Source: a bacterium
Lineage (GTDB): Bacteria; Vulcanimicrobiota; Xenobia; Xenobiales; JADMJV01
Length of the DNA: 55,135 nucleotides
NCBI GenBank assembly: GCA_018266105.1
Contig: JAFEBA010000090.1
Coordinates: 1 to 55,135, forward strand
Reading direction: 5' to 3'
A program made the position numbers and the translations under genes. How positions within the stretch are numbered: position 1 is the stretch's first letter; every line of letters begins with the position of its first letter. The notes under the pieces are model-generated. The model was not told the DNA's origin. It ran no database searches and worked only from the letters and a program-made list of their open reading frames with translations. Positions 8,108 through 15,714 of the stretch are shown piece after piece.

Positions 8108-9016
8108 ATGAAAAAGATCTCCTTGTGTCTGACCGCCGCAGCGCTCTTGAGCGGCTGCAATCTACTCTCCAAGGGTCCGACGATTCCGAAGGTTCAGGTC
8201 AAACTTCCTTATCACGCCGCGATCGAGCTAGACGGAAAGACGCGTAAAGAAATCGAAGAAATTCGTAAGAAAGAGATCCTGGCCAGCACCGCGCTCAAGC
8301 CCATGGTTCCTCCCGATTACTTTGACAATACGCGTCCCATCTTCAAGGAAATTGTGGACGGTCGGGACTGGATTGGGCTGGACGGGCTGGCTTACAGTGA
8401 TGAGGCAGGTTTTCACCAGAAGTTTGCTGAGGGGCCATCTCGCGACAGTGCCCTGATCGTGAACCCGTTTGTTCTGATCGGGACCGACTATGCCTATGCT
8501 AGCATGGACCTGACCAAGGATACGAATGCGATGCCTAATTTCGGCAAGGACATCTGGCCGGATCGCGTCGAGTTTGACGGCGCCGCTGGCACGCTTCGCC
8601 TCCACTACAGCTGCACGGGATCGACGCCAGCCAATCGATTTGCGGGCGTCAAAGATGCATTTCCTCTGGACGTTGTGCATACCAATGCCAAGGACCTTGG
8701 ATTTGGATTCATGTGCATTCCCAAAGAGGGATTAAAGGGAATTGAGTTGGACGGCAATGCCGACTCGGTCCTTCAATGTGACGACCGCTACACGCTCTTT
8801 AAGATGAACGCTTTCCCTGACATCGAAGTGAATACTTACTATCACCGAAATGCTTCCTCGGTCTCATTTCGCATTCACCAATATCCGGCTGAACTCAGGA
8901 CGATGCTCTGGCGGGACGTTCCCGATAATCGAAACGACCCGCCAGATTTTCTGGTGATTCAGACTTGGGATAACTCTGACCCCTCGTATCATCGCGACCT
9001 GGACATCGACCAGTGA
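8108..9016 (+). CDS. hypothetical lipoprotein
   Basis: A 302-residue protein with a type II signal peptide, KKISLCLTAAALLSGC: the lipobox LSGC puts lipidated Cys at residue 17. The mature part is charged, with a KEIEEIRKKEI helix, and later mixed beta-like sequence ending in DPSYHRDLDIDQ. I recognise no domain. A purine-rich stretch (agggaagc) lies about 9 bases before ATG 8108. Its base composition is more AT-rich than its neighbours. It is probably an independent unit between a 87-base gap upstream and a convergent gene downstream. Confidence 0.78.
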   Translation: MKKISLCLTAAALLSGCNLLSKGPTIPKVQVKLPYHAAIELDGKTRKEIEEIRKKEILASTALKPMVPPDYFDNTRPIFKEIVDGRDWIGLDGLAYSDEAGFHQKFAEGPSRDSALIVNPFVLIGTDYAYASMDLTKDTNAMPNFGKDIWPDRVEFDGAAGTLRLHYSCTGSTPANRFAGVKDAFPLDVVHTNAKDLGFGFMCIPKEGLKGIELDGNADSVLQCDDRYTLFKMNAFPDIEVNTYYHRNASSVSFRIHQYPAELRTMLWRDVPDNRNDPPDFLVIQTWDNSDPSYHRDLDIDQ

Positions 9017-9038
9017 GCGGCCGCAGATTCAGTGGGGA

Positions 9039-9479
9039 TTATCGACGAGTGCTGGCGCAGAGAGCAATGGCCACGGCGGGGTCGCCAATCATGGCCTGCA
9101 TGGCATCCTGCAAAACGGAGCTGAAAACGGTGCTGGCAAAATCGTCGCTCAGAGGTCCAACCTGCTTCTCGAACCATTCGACGTCGGCGGGCTTCACGCG
9201 AATCATCGAACCAAACTTGCGCATGGCTTTTTCATCGTACTGACCGGAGCCTTCCGAAACGGTTTCGCGGTAATACTCTTGAAGCACGGTGGCGGGTTTG
9301 GCGTCTTCTAATGAGCCTTCCGCGACCAGTTCTTTGCCTTTCATCCCAAGAAACTTCTTCAGGTTCAGGTCGCCTTCGTCGGCGCCGACGGTTTCGGGCG
9401 CTTTTTCCTTGGGTTCAGGGCTCTTGGGATAGGTACTGGGCTTCCAGCAGTTTCCAAACGGGCTTCCTACTAAACTCAT
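9039..9479 (-). CDS. hypothetical protein, 146 residues
   Basis: A soluble, mostly helical protein with no signal peptide. The first 40 residues are Pro/Lys-rich and probably disordered; the rest contains a charged segment and a conserved-looking C-terminal part (FASTVFSSVLQDAMQAMIGDP). ATG 9479 is well supported by AAGGAG 7 bases upstream on the minus strand. It lies downstream of another minus-strand unknown gene. I recognise no family. Confidence 0.65.
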   Translation of the reverse strand: MSLVGSPFGNCWKPSTYPKSPEPKEKAPETVGADEGDLNLKKFLGMKGKELVAEGSLEDAKPATVLQEYYRETVSEGSGQYDEKAMRKFGSMIRVKPADVEWFEKQVGPLSDDFASTVFSSVLQDAMQAMIGDPAVAIALCASTRR

Positions 9480-9603
9480 GGCGTCGCTCCTTGCATCTCT
9501 GTCTTCTCGGAACAGTCTAGGAGCGAGGCCTCAAAAAACTCTGACTGATGAGTCGAGCAAAGGGGGAACTTGAGCTCTTACAGTTGGGTCAGGAGCCGCA
9601 TCT

Positions 9604-10050
9604 TTAGTGTTTGCGGCGCAATCGCCCGGCTGCGGCGCCAAGCATCCAGAGCAGATTCTGCAGAAATGAAGGTTTGACGATGACCTTGCGGACCACCCCC
9701 TGCTTAACCTGGGATGGTAGGTGCTGCAGTCCGCTCTGGTCGGTGACCCACATAAGCTTTCCTTCGCTCGACCAGAAGCGGCGGATTCGGCCACTTTGGG
9801 TGGCCACCAGGTCTCCCATTGAAAGCTGCTGCGGGCTGACACCGAGAACCTGGCAGCGACTGCCGGGCGGCAGAATGGCCGCGAGCTCGTCGGTGTCGAC
9901 CCGGACGGTTTTCAGGGATCCTTGTTTCATTGCATCGGCATCGAAATGAATCACATAGGTTACCGCCTGTTCTCCAGATGATTGCAGTCTAGCAGTTGAA
10001 CTGTTGTTACTGTCAGGGGCAGGTCTCTCACTTTTAAGTAGTAGGATCAT
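9604..10050 (-). CDS. hypothetical protein, possibly S24/S26-like fold
   Basis: A 148-residue protein. The middle (PPGSRCQVLGV, LSMGDLVATQSG, RRFW) is faintly like the beta-barrel of S24/S26 serine peptidases, where a conserved S-M is followed by GDhV, but here the order is L-S-M-G-D, no catalytic Lys is evident and the resemblance is weak. The C-terminus has a hydrophobic stretch (LLWMLGAAAG) ending in basic residues. The first 30 residues look non-coding, so the real start may be a later GTG. Function unknown. Confidence 0.5.
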   Translation of the reverse strand: MILLLKSERPAPDSNNSSTARLQSSGEQAVTYVIHFDADAMKQGSLKTVRVDTDELAAILPPGSRCQVLGVSPQQLSMGDLVATQSGRIRRFWSSEGKLMWVTDQSGLQHLPSQVKQGVVRKVIVKPSFLQNLLWMLGAAAGRLRRKH

Positions 10051-10179
10051 GCCGGAGCATGGCCTGGGCCAGAGTAGAATCAGCGGGATCGAATTTCACC
10101 AAATCTTCACCTGGTCTTTGAGTCAATTTCATGAAGACGGTTTATGGTGCGAACGGACCACTCAAGATCTGGAGGACCG

Positions 10180-11931
10180 TTGAAAGCTCTGCTGACCGTT
10201 TTGCTCTTCAGTATTCCCTGTTGGAGCCAACAGGCCATTGTCAATTTACCCTCAGCTGACATCACCCCGGAGGGTCGGCATTTTCTAATGAATGAATCCT
10301 TTATTGGTTCGAAGGAGTGGAGTTCGGTGAACTTTTACACATATGGGGTCGGCAATGATACCGAGTTCTGCGCCACTCTGTATGACCTGGCCAGTCCACC
10401 CAGGCGTAGTTTCGCCGCCGCTTTGGGCTATAAATCGCAGTTTGACCTGGCCGAGGACGGTGAGGTGTGGAGAGAGCTGAAGCTGACTCACGGACTCATG
10501 TTGCCGGTGAACTTAAGAGGGGGCGGGGTTGGTGCATACGGTTACGTCCACGCCAGCGGTCGACTGAGCTCGACCGACACGCGGCTGACTCTGGGCCTGG
10601 CCGGTGGAACCAGTCAACTGTTTGGCCAGAATACCTTGTGCGTGATGACCGCGGTTGAGCATCCACTTACAGAAGAGGTTAGCCTGGTGGCTGAGTGGTT
10701 CTCCGGACGTCATGAGCTGGGGAATTTAATTACGGGAGTGGTTTATCACAATCACGAGCACGACTTTATGGTCGTGGGCAGCTACAAAATCCCCAACCAT
10801 CCTGGCGTTACCAGTCCAGGCTTTGTTCTTGAATTCGGGGGTTCTTTTGACATGGAGGCAACATTGAGCGCAGTCAATTCTTACAATGAATGGGATCCTC
10901 TGGAAGAGATTATTGTCGGACGTCTTGAGGGCGCGGTGATTCCCAGCAATCACATTAGCGTGAATATTAGCGTGCCCCGTCGAGTCCGTCCTCTGTTTTC
11001 GCTATTCTCCGGGATGCGCTATCCCCAGTTCATGATTCGGCCGGCACAGCGGGAGTTGGAGATTTTTATCAGCACCCTGCAGAGCCTGGGCGTCGTGGTG
11101 CGCCGGCCAGATGCGCTGGACGGCCGGACCGCCTTCAGCACTCCTGTCTGGAGAAGCCGAGGTTTTTGCACCGCCTGTCCTCGCGACGGATTTCTGGTGG
11201 TGGGAGACGAGATTATCGAAACGCCGATGCCCTGGCGCTGTCGATATTTTGAGGGTTTGGCCTACAAGAGGCTGTTCCGTGAATACTACGAGGGGGGCGC
11301 CCGTTGGACGGTCGCGCCTCGGCCTCGCCTGGCTGACGATCTGTTCGACTCGAGTTATGAGGTGCCCCGAGCCGGTGAGCCCATGCGATACGTGCTGACT
11401 GAAGTTGAGCCGGTTTTCGACGCGGCAGACTTCGCTCGCTGTGGGCGAGACCTGTTTGTCACGCGCAGTAACGTGACAAACCAGAAAGGTATTGACTGGC
11501 TCCGTCGTCATCTTGGCGATCGCTACCGAATTCACGAGATTCAGAGCAAATGTCGTCAGCCCATGCATATTGATTCCACCTTTATTCCGCTTGCGCCCGG
11601 AAAGGTGATGGTGAACCCGGAATTCATTGATTTGGAAAGGTTGCCCCCCATCCTGAAGGGCTGGGACGTCCTGGTTGCTCCTCAACCCGATCGGGCGCCG
11701 GGCCAGATCATTTCCTTGTGTAGCGCCTGGTTAAGCATGAATGTCCTGGTCGTCAATCCCCGTCAGGTGATCGTCGAGCGGCACCAGAAAGGCATGATTG
11801 CTGCCTTAAAGCAATGGGGTTTCGAGCCCATCCCACTGCCTTTCACCCACTATGCTCCTTTTGGAGGTTCCTTTCACTGCGCTACCTTGGATATCAGGCG
11901 CAGAGGCGTGTTGGAATCTTACTTTGATTAG
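10180..11931 (+). CDS. exported fusion: barrel-like N-domain plus amidinotransferase (GATM/StrB family)
   Basis: TTG 10180 is preferred: GGAGG at 10171-10175 precedes it and it starts a signal peptide (KALLTVLLFSIPCWSQ). This gives 583 residues. Residues 20-224 are rich in alternating beta-strand sequence, like an outer-membrane barrel or porin-like domain. From about residue 225 a full-length (359-residue) glycine/inosamine amidinotransferase follows: NEWDPLEEIIVGR, CPRDGFLVVGD, EPVFDAADF (Asp414), PMHIDST (His463) and GGSFHCATLD (Cys567). The Asp-His-Cys spacing (49 and 104) equals that of human AGAT (254, 303, 407, as I recall). These enzymes move the amidino group of arginine to an amine such as glycine. 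An internal ATG at 10852 after GGGGG could also give a free cytosolic enzyme. Its stop overlaps the next transporter gene. Confidence 0.85.
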   Translation: MKALLTVLLFSIPCWSQQAIVNLPSADITPEGRHFLMNESFIGSKEWSSVNFYTYGVGNDTEFCATLYDLASPPRRSFAAALGYKSQFDLAEDGEVWRELKLTHGLMLPVNLRGGGVGAYGYVHASGRLSSTDTRLTLGLAGGTSQLFGQNTLCVMTAVEHPLTEEVSLVAEWFSGRHELGNLITGVVYHNHEHDFMVVGSYKIPNHPGVTSPGFVLEFGGSFDMEATLSAVNSYNEWDPLEEIIVGRLEGAVIPSNHISVNISVPRRVRPLFSLFSGMRYPQFMIRPAQRELEIFISTLQSLGVVVRRPDALDGRTAFSTPVWRSRGFCTACPRDGFLVVGDEIIETPMPWRCRYFEGLAYKRLFREYYEGGARWTVAPRPRLADDLFDSSYEVPRAGEPMRYVLTEVEPVFDAADFARCGRDLFVTRSNVTNQKGIDWLRRHLGDRYRIHEIQSKCRQPMHIDSTFIPLAPGKVMVNPEFIDLERLPPILKGWDVLVAPQPDRAPGQIISLCSAWLSMNVLVVNPRQVIVERHQKGMIAALKQWGFEPIPLPFTHYAPFGGSFHCATLDIRRRGVLESYFD

Positions 11932-12229
11932 CCTGGGTGCTGTTTGGACTTTGCTGGCGGTTACCGCCCAGACTCTGGCCAACTTTTGCCTTCGTCATCC
12001 CAGGCCGTCTCATCTGACCTTTCTGCTCGCCTTTGGATTGCTGGCGGCCCATTTCTTCTTGTGGAGCCAGGCTCTGGCTCTGGCTCCTCTGACCAGGCTG
12101 ATCCCGTGGACGGCCTTTGGCCCGCTCTTGAACGCCTGGATTGCGATTCACTTCCTGGGGGAACACATCAGTCGAGTCCGCTGGGGGGGAACTGTACTGA
12201 TCATGCTGGGGATCTATCTGTGCGCCTGA
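11924..12229 (+). CDS. half-size DMT/EamA transporter subunit 1
   Basis: A 101-residue protein with four predicted helices, from TTG 11924, overlapping the amidinotransferase stop by 8 bases. The C-terminal part (P-L-L-N-A-W-I-A-I-H-F-L-G-E-H followed by GGTVLIMLGIYL) matches the end of an EamA/DMT repeat, including the conserved Glu after the third helix. At four helices it is half of a normal ten-helix DMT protein, like SMR or ArnE/ArnF subunits, which work as dimers. With the next gene it probably forms a heterodimer that moves a small solute, possibly the guanidino product of the neighbouring enzyme (inference). Longer upstream frames exist but lie inside the enzyme gene. Confidence 0.7.
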   Translation: MISLGAVWTLLAVTAQTLANFCLRHPRPSHLTFLLAFGLLAAHFFLWSQALALAPLTRLIPWTAFGPLLNAWIAIHFLGEHISRVRWGGTVLIMLGIYLCA

Positions 12230-12594
12230 AGGGTGGGCTTGGGCTGGTTCTTCTGGCGGTATTCCTCAGCGCGCAGGGGGATATTGTGCTGGCGCTGGCT
12301 GTTGGGCGAGTCCGAGTGGCAGTCTGGCCATGGATTCTGGCTGAACCGCTGTTTTATCTGGCGCTGACCCTGCTCTTTGCTCACCTCTACGTGTGGGTTC
12401 AGACCTTGAGGCGGCTGGCCCTGTCCGTGGCGGTGCCCTGCACTGCTCTCAGCTATTTGTTAAACAGTCTGTTGTCGAGCTGGGAGCTCTCTGAGCCGGT
12501 TGGTTCGAGGCACTGGGCAGGATTGTGTCTGATCGCCCTGGGGGTTGGATTGATTGCGGTTGATTCCTCCTCGGAACAAAGTCGTCTTGAATAG
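12220..12594 (+). CDS. half-size DMT/EamA transporter subunit 2
   Basis: A 124-residue protein with four hydrophobic helices, from GTG 12220, overlapping the previous gene by 10 bases. The pattern LSYLLNSLLSSWELSEPV then HWAGLCLIALGVGLIAVD repeats the EamA C-terminal design seen in subunit 1. Tight overlap and matching size imply translational coupling and a heterodimer. Paired four-helix DMT proteins include SMR pairs and the ArnEF lipid-carrier flippase. Substrate unknown; linkage to an amidinotransferase makes a guanidino compound worth testing. Confidence 0.7.
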   Translation: MRLKGGLGLVLLAVFLSAQGDIVLALAVGRVRVAVWPWILAEPLFYLALTLLFAHLYVWVQTLRRLALSVAVPCTALSYLLNSLLSSWELSEPVGSRHWAGLCLIALGVGLIAVDSSSEQSRLE

Positions 12595-12684
12595 TTGCTG
12601 GTCATGGGATTGCGCTTCCGCTAAAGCTCCGATTAGAGCAGCAATGGTAGCCACTGAGTGTGAAAAGGTCAGGCCGCTATACAA

Positions 12685-12701
12685 GAGCCTGGGACAGGCT
12701 C
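12685..12701. terminator. weak hairpin between convergent genes
   Basis: A perfect 7-bp stem GAGCCTG/CAGGCTC with loop GGA lies directly after the stop codon of the minus-strand peptidoglycan-binding gene and after the end of the plus-strand transporter pair. There is no T-run on either side, so it may be only an RNA 3' stabiliser. Confidence 0.3.
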
Positions 12702-13940
12702 CTAGCGACCCTGCAGGATAAACATTTCTGCGATGGCGTCACGTTGTTTGGGGGTCAGCTTGCTCAGAAGGGGTAGAGCTTTCTGAAGGCTTTCCGCATC
12801 CTTGGCGCTGATGCTGCCGTCTTTGACCTTGCCGGCCAGCCCATCGGCCATGTATGTGAAGGTGTCCGTGCCCATGGCGTGGCCGCTCACGAACGCTTCG
12901 CGATGACTGATGCCAAAGGTCGAGCCGCTCAGCTGCTGGCCGAAGTCGGCGCGCATCTTGGGGGAAAGCTTTTCGTAGACGCCCGAAATCTCAGGGGGGA
13001 GTTTGCGCAAGGTCTCCAGCTTGCCGCTCTTTTCCAGGGCCTGGCGCACGTTGTCTTTCAAGTAAGCAAACTCTGGTTTAGGCTTGGGTTCCGCCTTCGG
13101 CTCCGGTTTGGGTTCAGGCTTGGGCTCCGGTTTGGGCTCGGCCTTCGGCTCCGGTTTGGGCTCCGGTTTGGGCTCGGCCTTCGGCTCGGCCTTCGGCTCG
13201 GCCTTCGGCTCCGGCTTTGGACCGGCCTTGGGCTCAGCTTTAGGGTCCGGCTTCGGCTCCGCTTTGGGTTCTGACTTGGGTTCAGCTTTGGGTGCTGCCT
13301 TGGGTTCGGCTGGTTTGGACTTGCCGTTCAACAATTTCAGCGTCTCGGCTCCGATGATTCCATCTTCTTTGAGGCCGTGCTCGCGCTGCAGTTTTTTGAG
13401 TGCTTCCTGAGTTTTGGGGCCAAACTTTCCGTCCGTCTTGAGGTCCGTGCCCAGGCGGTTCATCAGTTCCTGAGCGCCACGCACCTTGGATCCTTGTGAG
13501 CCCTCGCTGAGCAATTTGCCTTTGGGCAGTGTTAGGCCCTTGGCCAGTTTTTTGTTGGTATCCGGCCCGGCTACACCATCCTGCTCCAATCCTTTGCGCC
13601 GCTGAAAGGTGCGCAGCGCTTTTTCGGTCTTGGGTCCAAATTCACCATCGGGCTTCAGGCCTGCTCCCTGGGCATTGAGCTGGTTTTGCAGACTCTTGAC
13701 GTCTTCGCCGGATTGGCCGCGACGCAGACCGGGGCTGGCCGCGCCCCAGGTTCCGAAGTTGGGCGTGACTCCGTTCGAGGCCTCGCCTGCGTGCGAGCTG
13801 ATGCGGGCTCCATCGCCTCCGGATTTGGCCTGGGACGGCTTGGGAGCCGACTTGGCGGACGATGCCTTGGGTTGGGTCCGGGTTGGGGATACCTTGGGGA
13901 GGTCGCGGTTGATCCCAGAGCTCTTCACACTACACACCAT
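12702..13940 (-). CDS. peptidoglycan-binding protein with Pro-Glu-Pro-Lys repeat linker
   Basis: A 412-residue protein. Residues about 75-130 and 145-200 are two PG_binding_1 domains (LRRGQSGEDVKSLQNQL with DGEFGPKTEKALRTFQ; SQGSKVRGAQELMNRL with DGKFGPKTQEALKKLQ). Then comes a roughly 85-residue low-complexity linker of PEPK/AEPK units, then a helical C-terminal domain (DNVRQALEKSGKL to the end) that I do not recognise and which may be the active part. The N-terminus is Ser/Lys/Pro-rich with no signal peptide, odd for a wall-binding protein. Start ATG 13940. Phage endolysins and effectors of injection systems share this no-signal layout. Confidence 0.82.
   Translation of the reverse strand: MVCSVKSSGINRDLPKVSPTRTQPKASSAKSAPKPSQAKSGGDGARISSHAGEASNGVTPNFGTWGAASPGLRRGQSGEDVKSLQNQLNAQGAGLKPDGEFGPKTEKALRTFQRRKGLEQDGVAGPDTNKKLAKGLTLPKGKLLSEGSQGSKVRGAQELMNRLGTDLKTDGKFGPKTQEALKKLQREHGLKEDGIIGAETLKLLNGKSKPAEPKAAPKAEPKSEPKAEPKPDPKAEPKAGPKPEPKAEPKAEPKAEPKPEPKPEPKAEPKPEPKPEPKPEPKAEPKPKPEFAYLKDNVRQALEKSGKLETLRKLPPEISGVYEKLSPKMRADFGQQLSGSTFGISHREAFVSGHAMGTDTFTYMADGLAGKVKDGSISAKDAESLQKALPLLSKLTPKQRDAIAEMFILQGR
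13072..13312. repeat. tandem low-complexity PEPK-coding repeat
   Basis: About 240 bases made of 12-base units encoding Pro-Glu-Pro-Lys or Ala-Glu-Pro-Lys on the minus strand. The units vary at third positions, so this is an old or selected coding repeat rather than a recent slippage product. The encoded rod-like linker resembles PEPK-type spacers that cross cell walls. Confidence 0.8.
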
Positions 13941-13975
13941 GCCTTCGCGAGTTTCCCTGATTATGACAAAACAAA

Positions 13976-14001
13976 AAAGCGAAGCCAGCCGGCTTCGCTT
14001 T
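13976..14001 (-). terminator. rho-independent terminator of the 14020-14622 gene
   Basis: An 11-bp stem AAAGCGAAGCC/GGCTTCGCTTT with loop AGCC. On the minus strand it is followed by TTTTTTGTTTTG, a good T-tract. It starts 19 bases after the stop of the minus-strand gene and separates it from the peptidoglycan-binding gene. Confidence 0.85.
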
Positions 14002-14019
14002 AACAGGATGTGAACTTTG

Positions 14020-14622
14020 TTAAGATTCTTTGGGCGGTTCGGGAGTTTGAGCTGCTTGATTCATTCCCTGGAGAATGTCCCCCAGAATCTGGGTGGGATG
14101 GTCAGCTTTGTCGGTGTAGAACCCGTAGTCGCCACCGTCTTTTTCGGCCACCTCAATGAAGCGCAGACTGTCGCCCTTGTCACGCGCGATTCCGGTGAGC
14201 GTGTCACCGGCATCCTTGACCCGAGTCGAAAGCGTGGCGATGAAATACTCCTGGCCCACTTCAACCCCAGCCACCTTGTCACGCTCCTGGCGGTTGTGTT
14301 TGGCAATGTTTTCCAGGCTTTCACCTTTGGCCAGGTCGAGCTGGGGAATGGCTTCCTGAGTTCCCGTGCTCAGACGAACTTTTTCTACATTGAAGGGCAC
14401 TCCGGCTGCCTCAGAGAGTTTGCGCAGGTCCCCAACCAGTGCGTCAGGGCTGGCGCCTTTTACCTGCAAGGTGGCCTTGTCTCGGAACCACTTGTCCTCC
14501 AGCACCAGTTCACCCGGGGTGTTTTGAAAGCGAATGCTGGCCGATTTCATGCGCGTGCTGGCCACTGAGAATCCAATTGTGTTGGGGTTGATGGGGCCAA
14601 CGCTGTTAAAGCTTCCGGACAT
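14020..14622 (-). CDS. hypothetical protein, 200 residues
   Basis: A soluble mixed alpha/beta protein with a Ser/Asn-rich start (SGSFNSVGPINPN) and no signal peptide. The central part contains GESLENIAKHNRQE and GDTLTGIARDKGDSL, which look like two degenerate LysM-type starts (G-D/E-[ST]-L-x-x-I-A), so wall contact is possible but unproven. ATG 14622 has AAGGAG about 13 bases upstream. It ends at a clear terminator, so it is its own transcription unit, divergent from 14737. Confidence 0.68.
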   Translation of the reverse strand: MSGSFNSVGPINPNTIGFSVASTRMKSASIRFQNTPGELVLEDKWFRDKATLQVKGASPDALVGDLRKLSEAAGVPFNVEKVRLSTGTQEAIPQLDLAKGESLENIAKHNRQERDKVAGVEVGQEYFIATLSTRVKDAGDTLTGIARDKGDSLRFIEVAEKDGGDYGFYTDKADHPTQILGDILQGMNQAAQTPEPPKES

Positions 14623-14736
14623 CTATATCTATGTCTCCTTCGAACTGCTGATGAGGAAATCTTAATCACTCGCCCTGAAAAATGGTTGAAGGCAGGAATT
14701 CAGGGCTGTTTCAGGGGCACCGACTAAATTGGACTT

Positions 14737-15048
14737 ATGGCAACCGTAAACGTATACACCTACTACACCCATAAGCTGGCTCACGAAAAGATGGAGCGCC
14801 CCAAGGCCGCCACTCGGCCTCTGGCCCTGCCCCGGATTCATCCGCTCTGGGTCGCTCTAGTGGTGGTGATGGTTTGGTTGCGCTGGATGCCGCCTGCCCA
14901 ACCCCTGGCCGCTTTCACCGGTGTAGCCCTGGCTCTGGGTTCTCTCTACTTGCTGAGTCGCTTCACCATTCGCACCCAAAAAGTCTGGCGAGCCCTGAAC
15001 GGAATGTCTCTCGGCGCCGACGACATGGAAGTGCTCTGCGGTCGCTAG
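14737..15048 (+). CDS. small two-helix membrane protein, unknown
   Basis: A 103-residue protein with two closely spaced hydrophobic helices (about residues 35-48 and 55-74) flanked by basic residues, so a hairpin in the inner membrane. The C-terminus is soluble (ALNGMSLGADDMEVLCGR). Its TAG stop is immediately followed by the ATG of the next gene, indicating coupled translation. I recognise no family. Confidence 0.68.
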   Translation: MATVNVYTYYTHKLAHEKMERPKAATRPLALPRIHPLWVALVVVMVWLRWMPPAQPLAAFTGVALALGSLYLLSRFTIRTQKVWRALNGMSLGADDMEVLCGR

Positions 15049-15714
15049 ATGTCCTGGCGCGAGGAGGATAACCCGGTCACGGGCGGACTGCGCAATCCTG
15101 GCCTGGTCGCCCCGCTCCTCGAATTGTCGCAACAGATGCAGACCGGGCATTTGACCCCGGATGACTACATTGACCGCATTCAAAAGGCTCAGGGTCGTTT
15201 TCAGCGCCTGCGCGGGCGTATGGCTGAATCGATCTTGAACGGCAACAACCTGCAGGGCTATCGCGAAGGTCTGATGGAGGCTCTGAACGACACCTTCAAT
15301 CTGCTCCAATATGGCCTGGAGGAACTTGAAGGCTACAGAGTGGGGGATGATCGAGCGCCCCTGCGCATGGGCAGATTGCTTTTGGAAAAGGGCGAGCAAG
15401 AGTACCTGGCCCTGCTGGAGATCATTCAGAACGAGGAAGAAGCGGGTTGCGAACGCGAGCGCACCACCAATCTCTGGGCCCAACTGCTGAACGAAGCTCA
15501 CAAGGCGCACCTGGGCGATATCAGCCCGGAAGAATGGGTCGAAACATTGGCCTGGGGCGAATGGGCCTTGCGTGCTCATATGGACGGAACATTTCGAGAC
15601 TTCCAGCGTGCTCTGGTGTGCTTGAAGCAGTCCCCTGAAGAGCCGGATCAGGCCGAGCAGAAGGTCATGGTTTCACTGCATCGGTTGCGCGAGTTCTTAG
15701 GGCTTTCCGTTTAG
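15049..15714 (+). CDS. hypothetical helical protein, 221 residues
   Basis: Starts at ATG 15049, directly abutting the stop of the small membrane protein gene. The sequence is highly charged and helical throughout (for example LLELSQQMQTGHLTPDDYIDRIQKAQ and LLLEKGEQEYLALLEIIQNEEEA), without signal peptide or hydrophobic helix. It probably works with the membrane hairpin encoded upstream. The last 18 bases overlap the convergent NlpC/P60-like gene. I recognise no family. Confidence 0.68.
   Translation: MSWREEDNPVTGGLRNPGLVAPLLELSQQMQTGHLTPDDYIDRIQKAQGRFQRLRGRMAESILNGNNLQGYREGLMEALNDTFNLLQYGLEELEGYRVGDDRAPLRMGRLLLEKGEQEYLALLEIIQNEEEAGCERERTTNLWAQLLNEAHKAHLGDISPEEWVETLAWGEWALRAHMDGTFRDFQRALVCLKQSPEEPDQAEQKVMVSLHRLREFLGLSV

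Noticed and set aside
10144..11931. Reading the amidinotransferase locus as two separate genes
   Set aside because: No stop codon lies between the barrel-like part and the enzyme; one continuous frame spans both, although an internal start is possible.
13072..13312. Possible CRISPR or satellite array
   Set aside because: The units are contiguous 12-base coding repeats without spacers and stay in frame as PEPK/AEPK.
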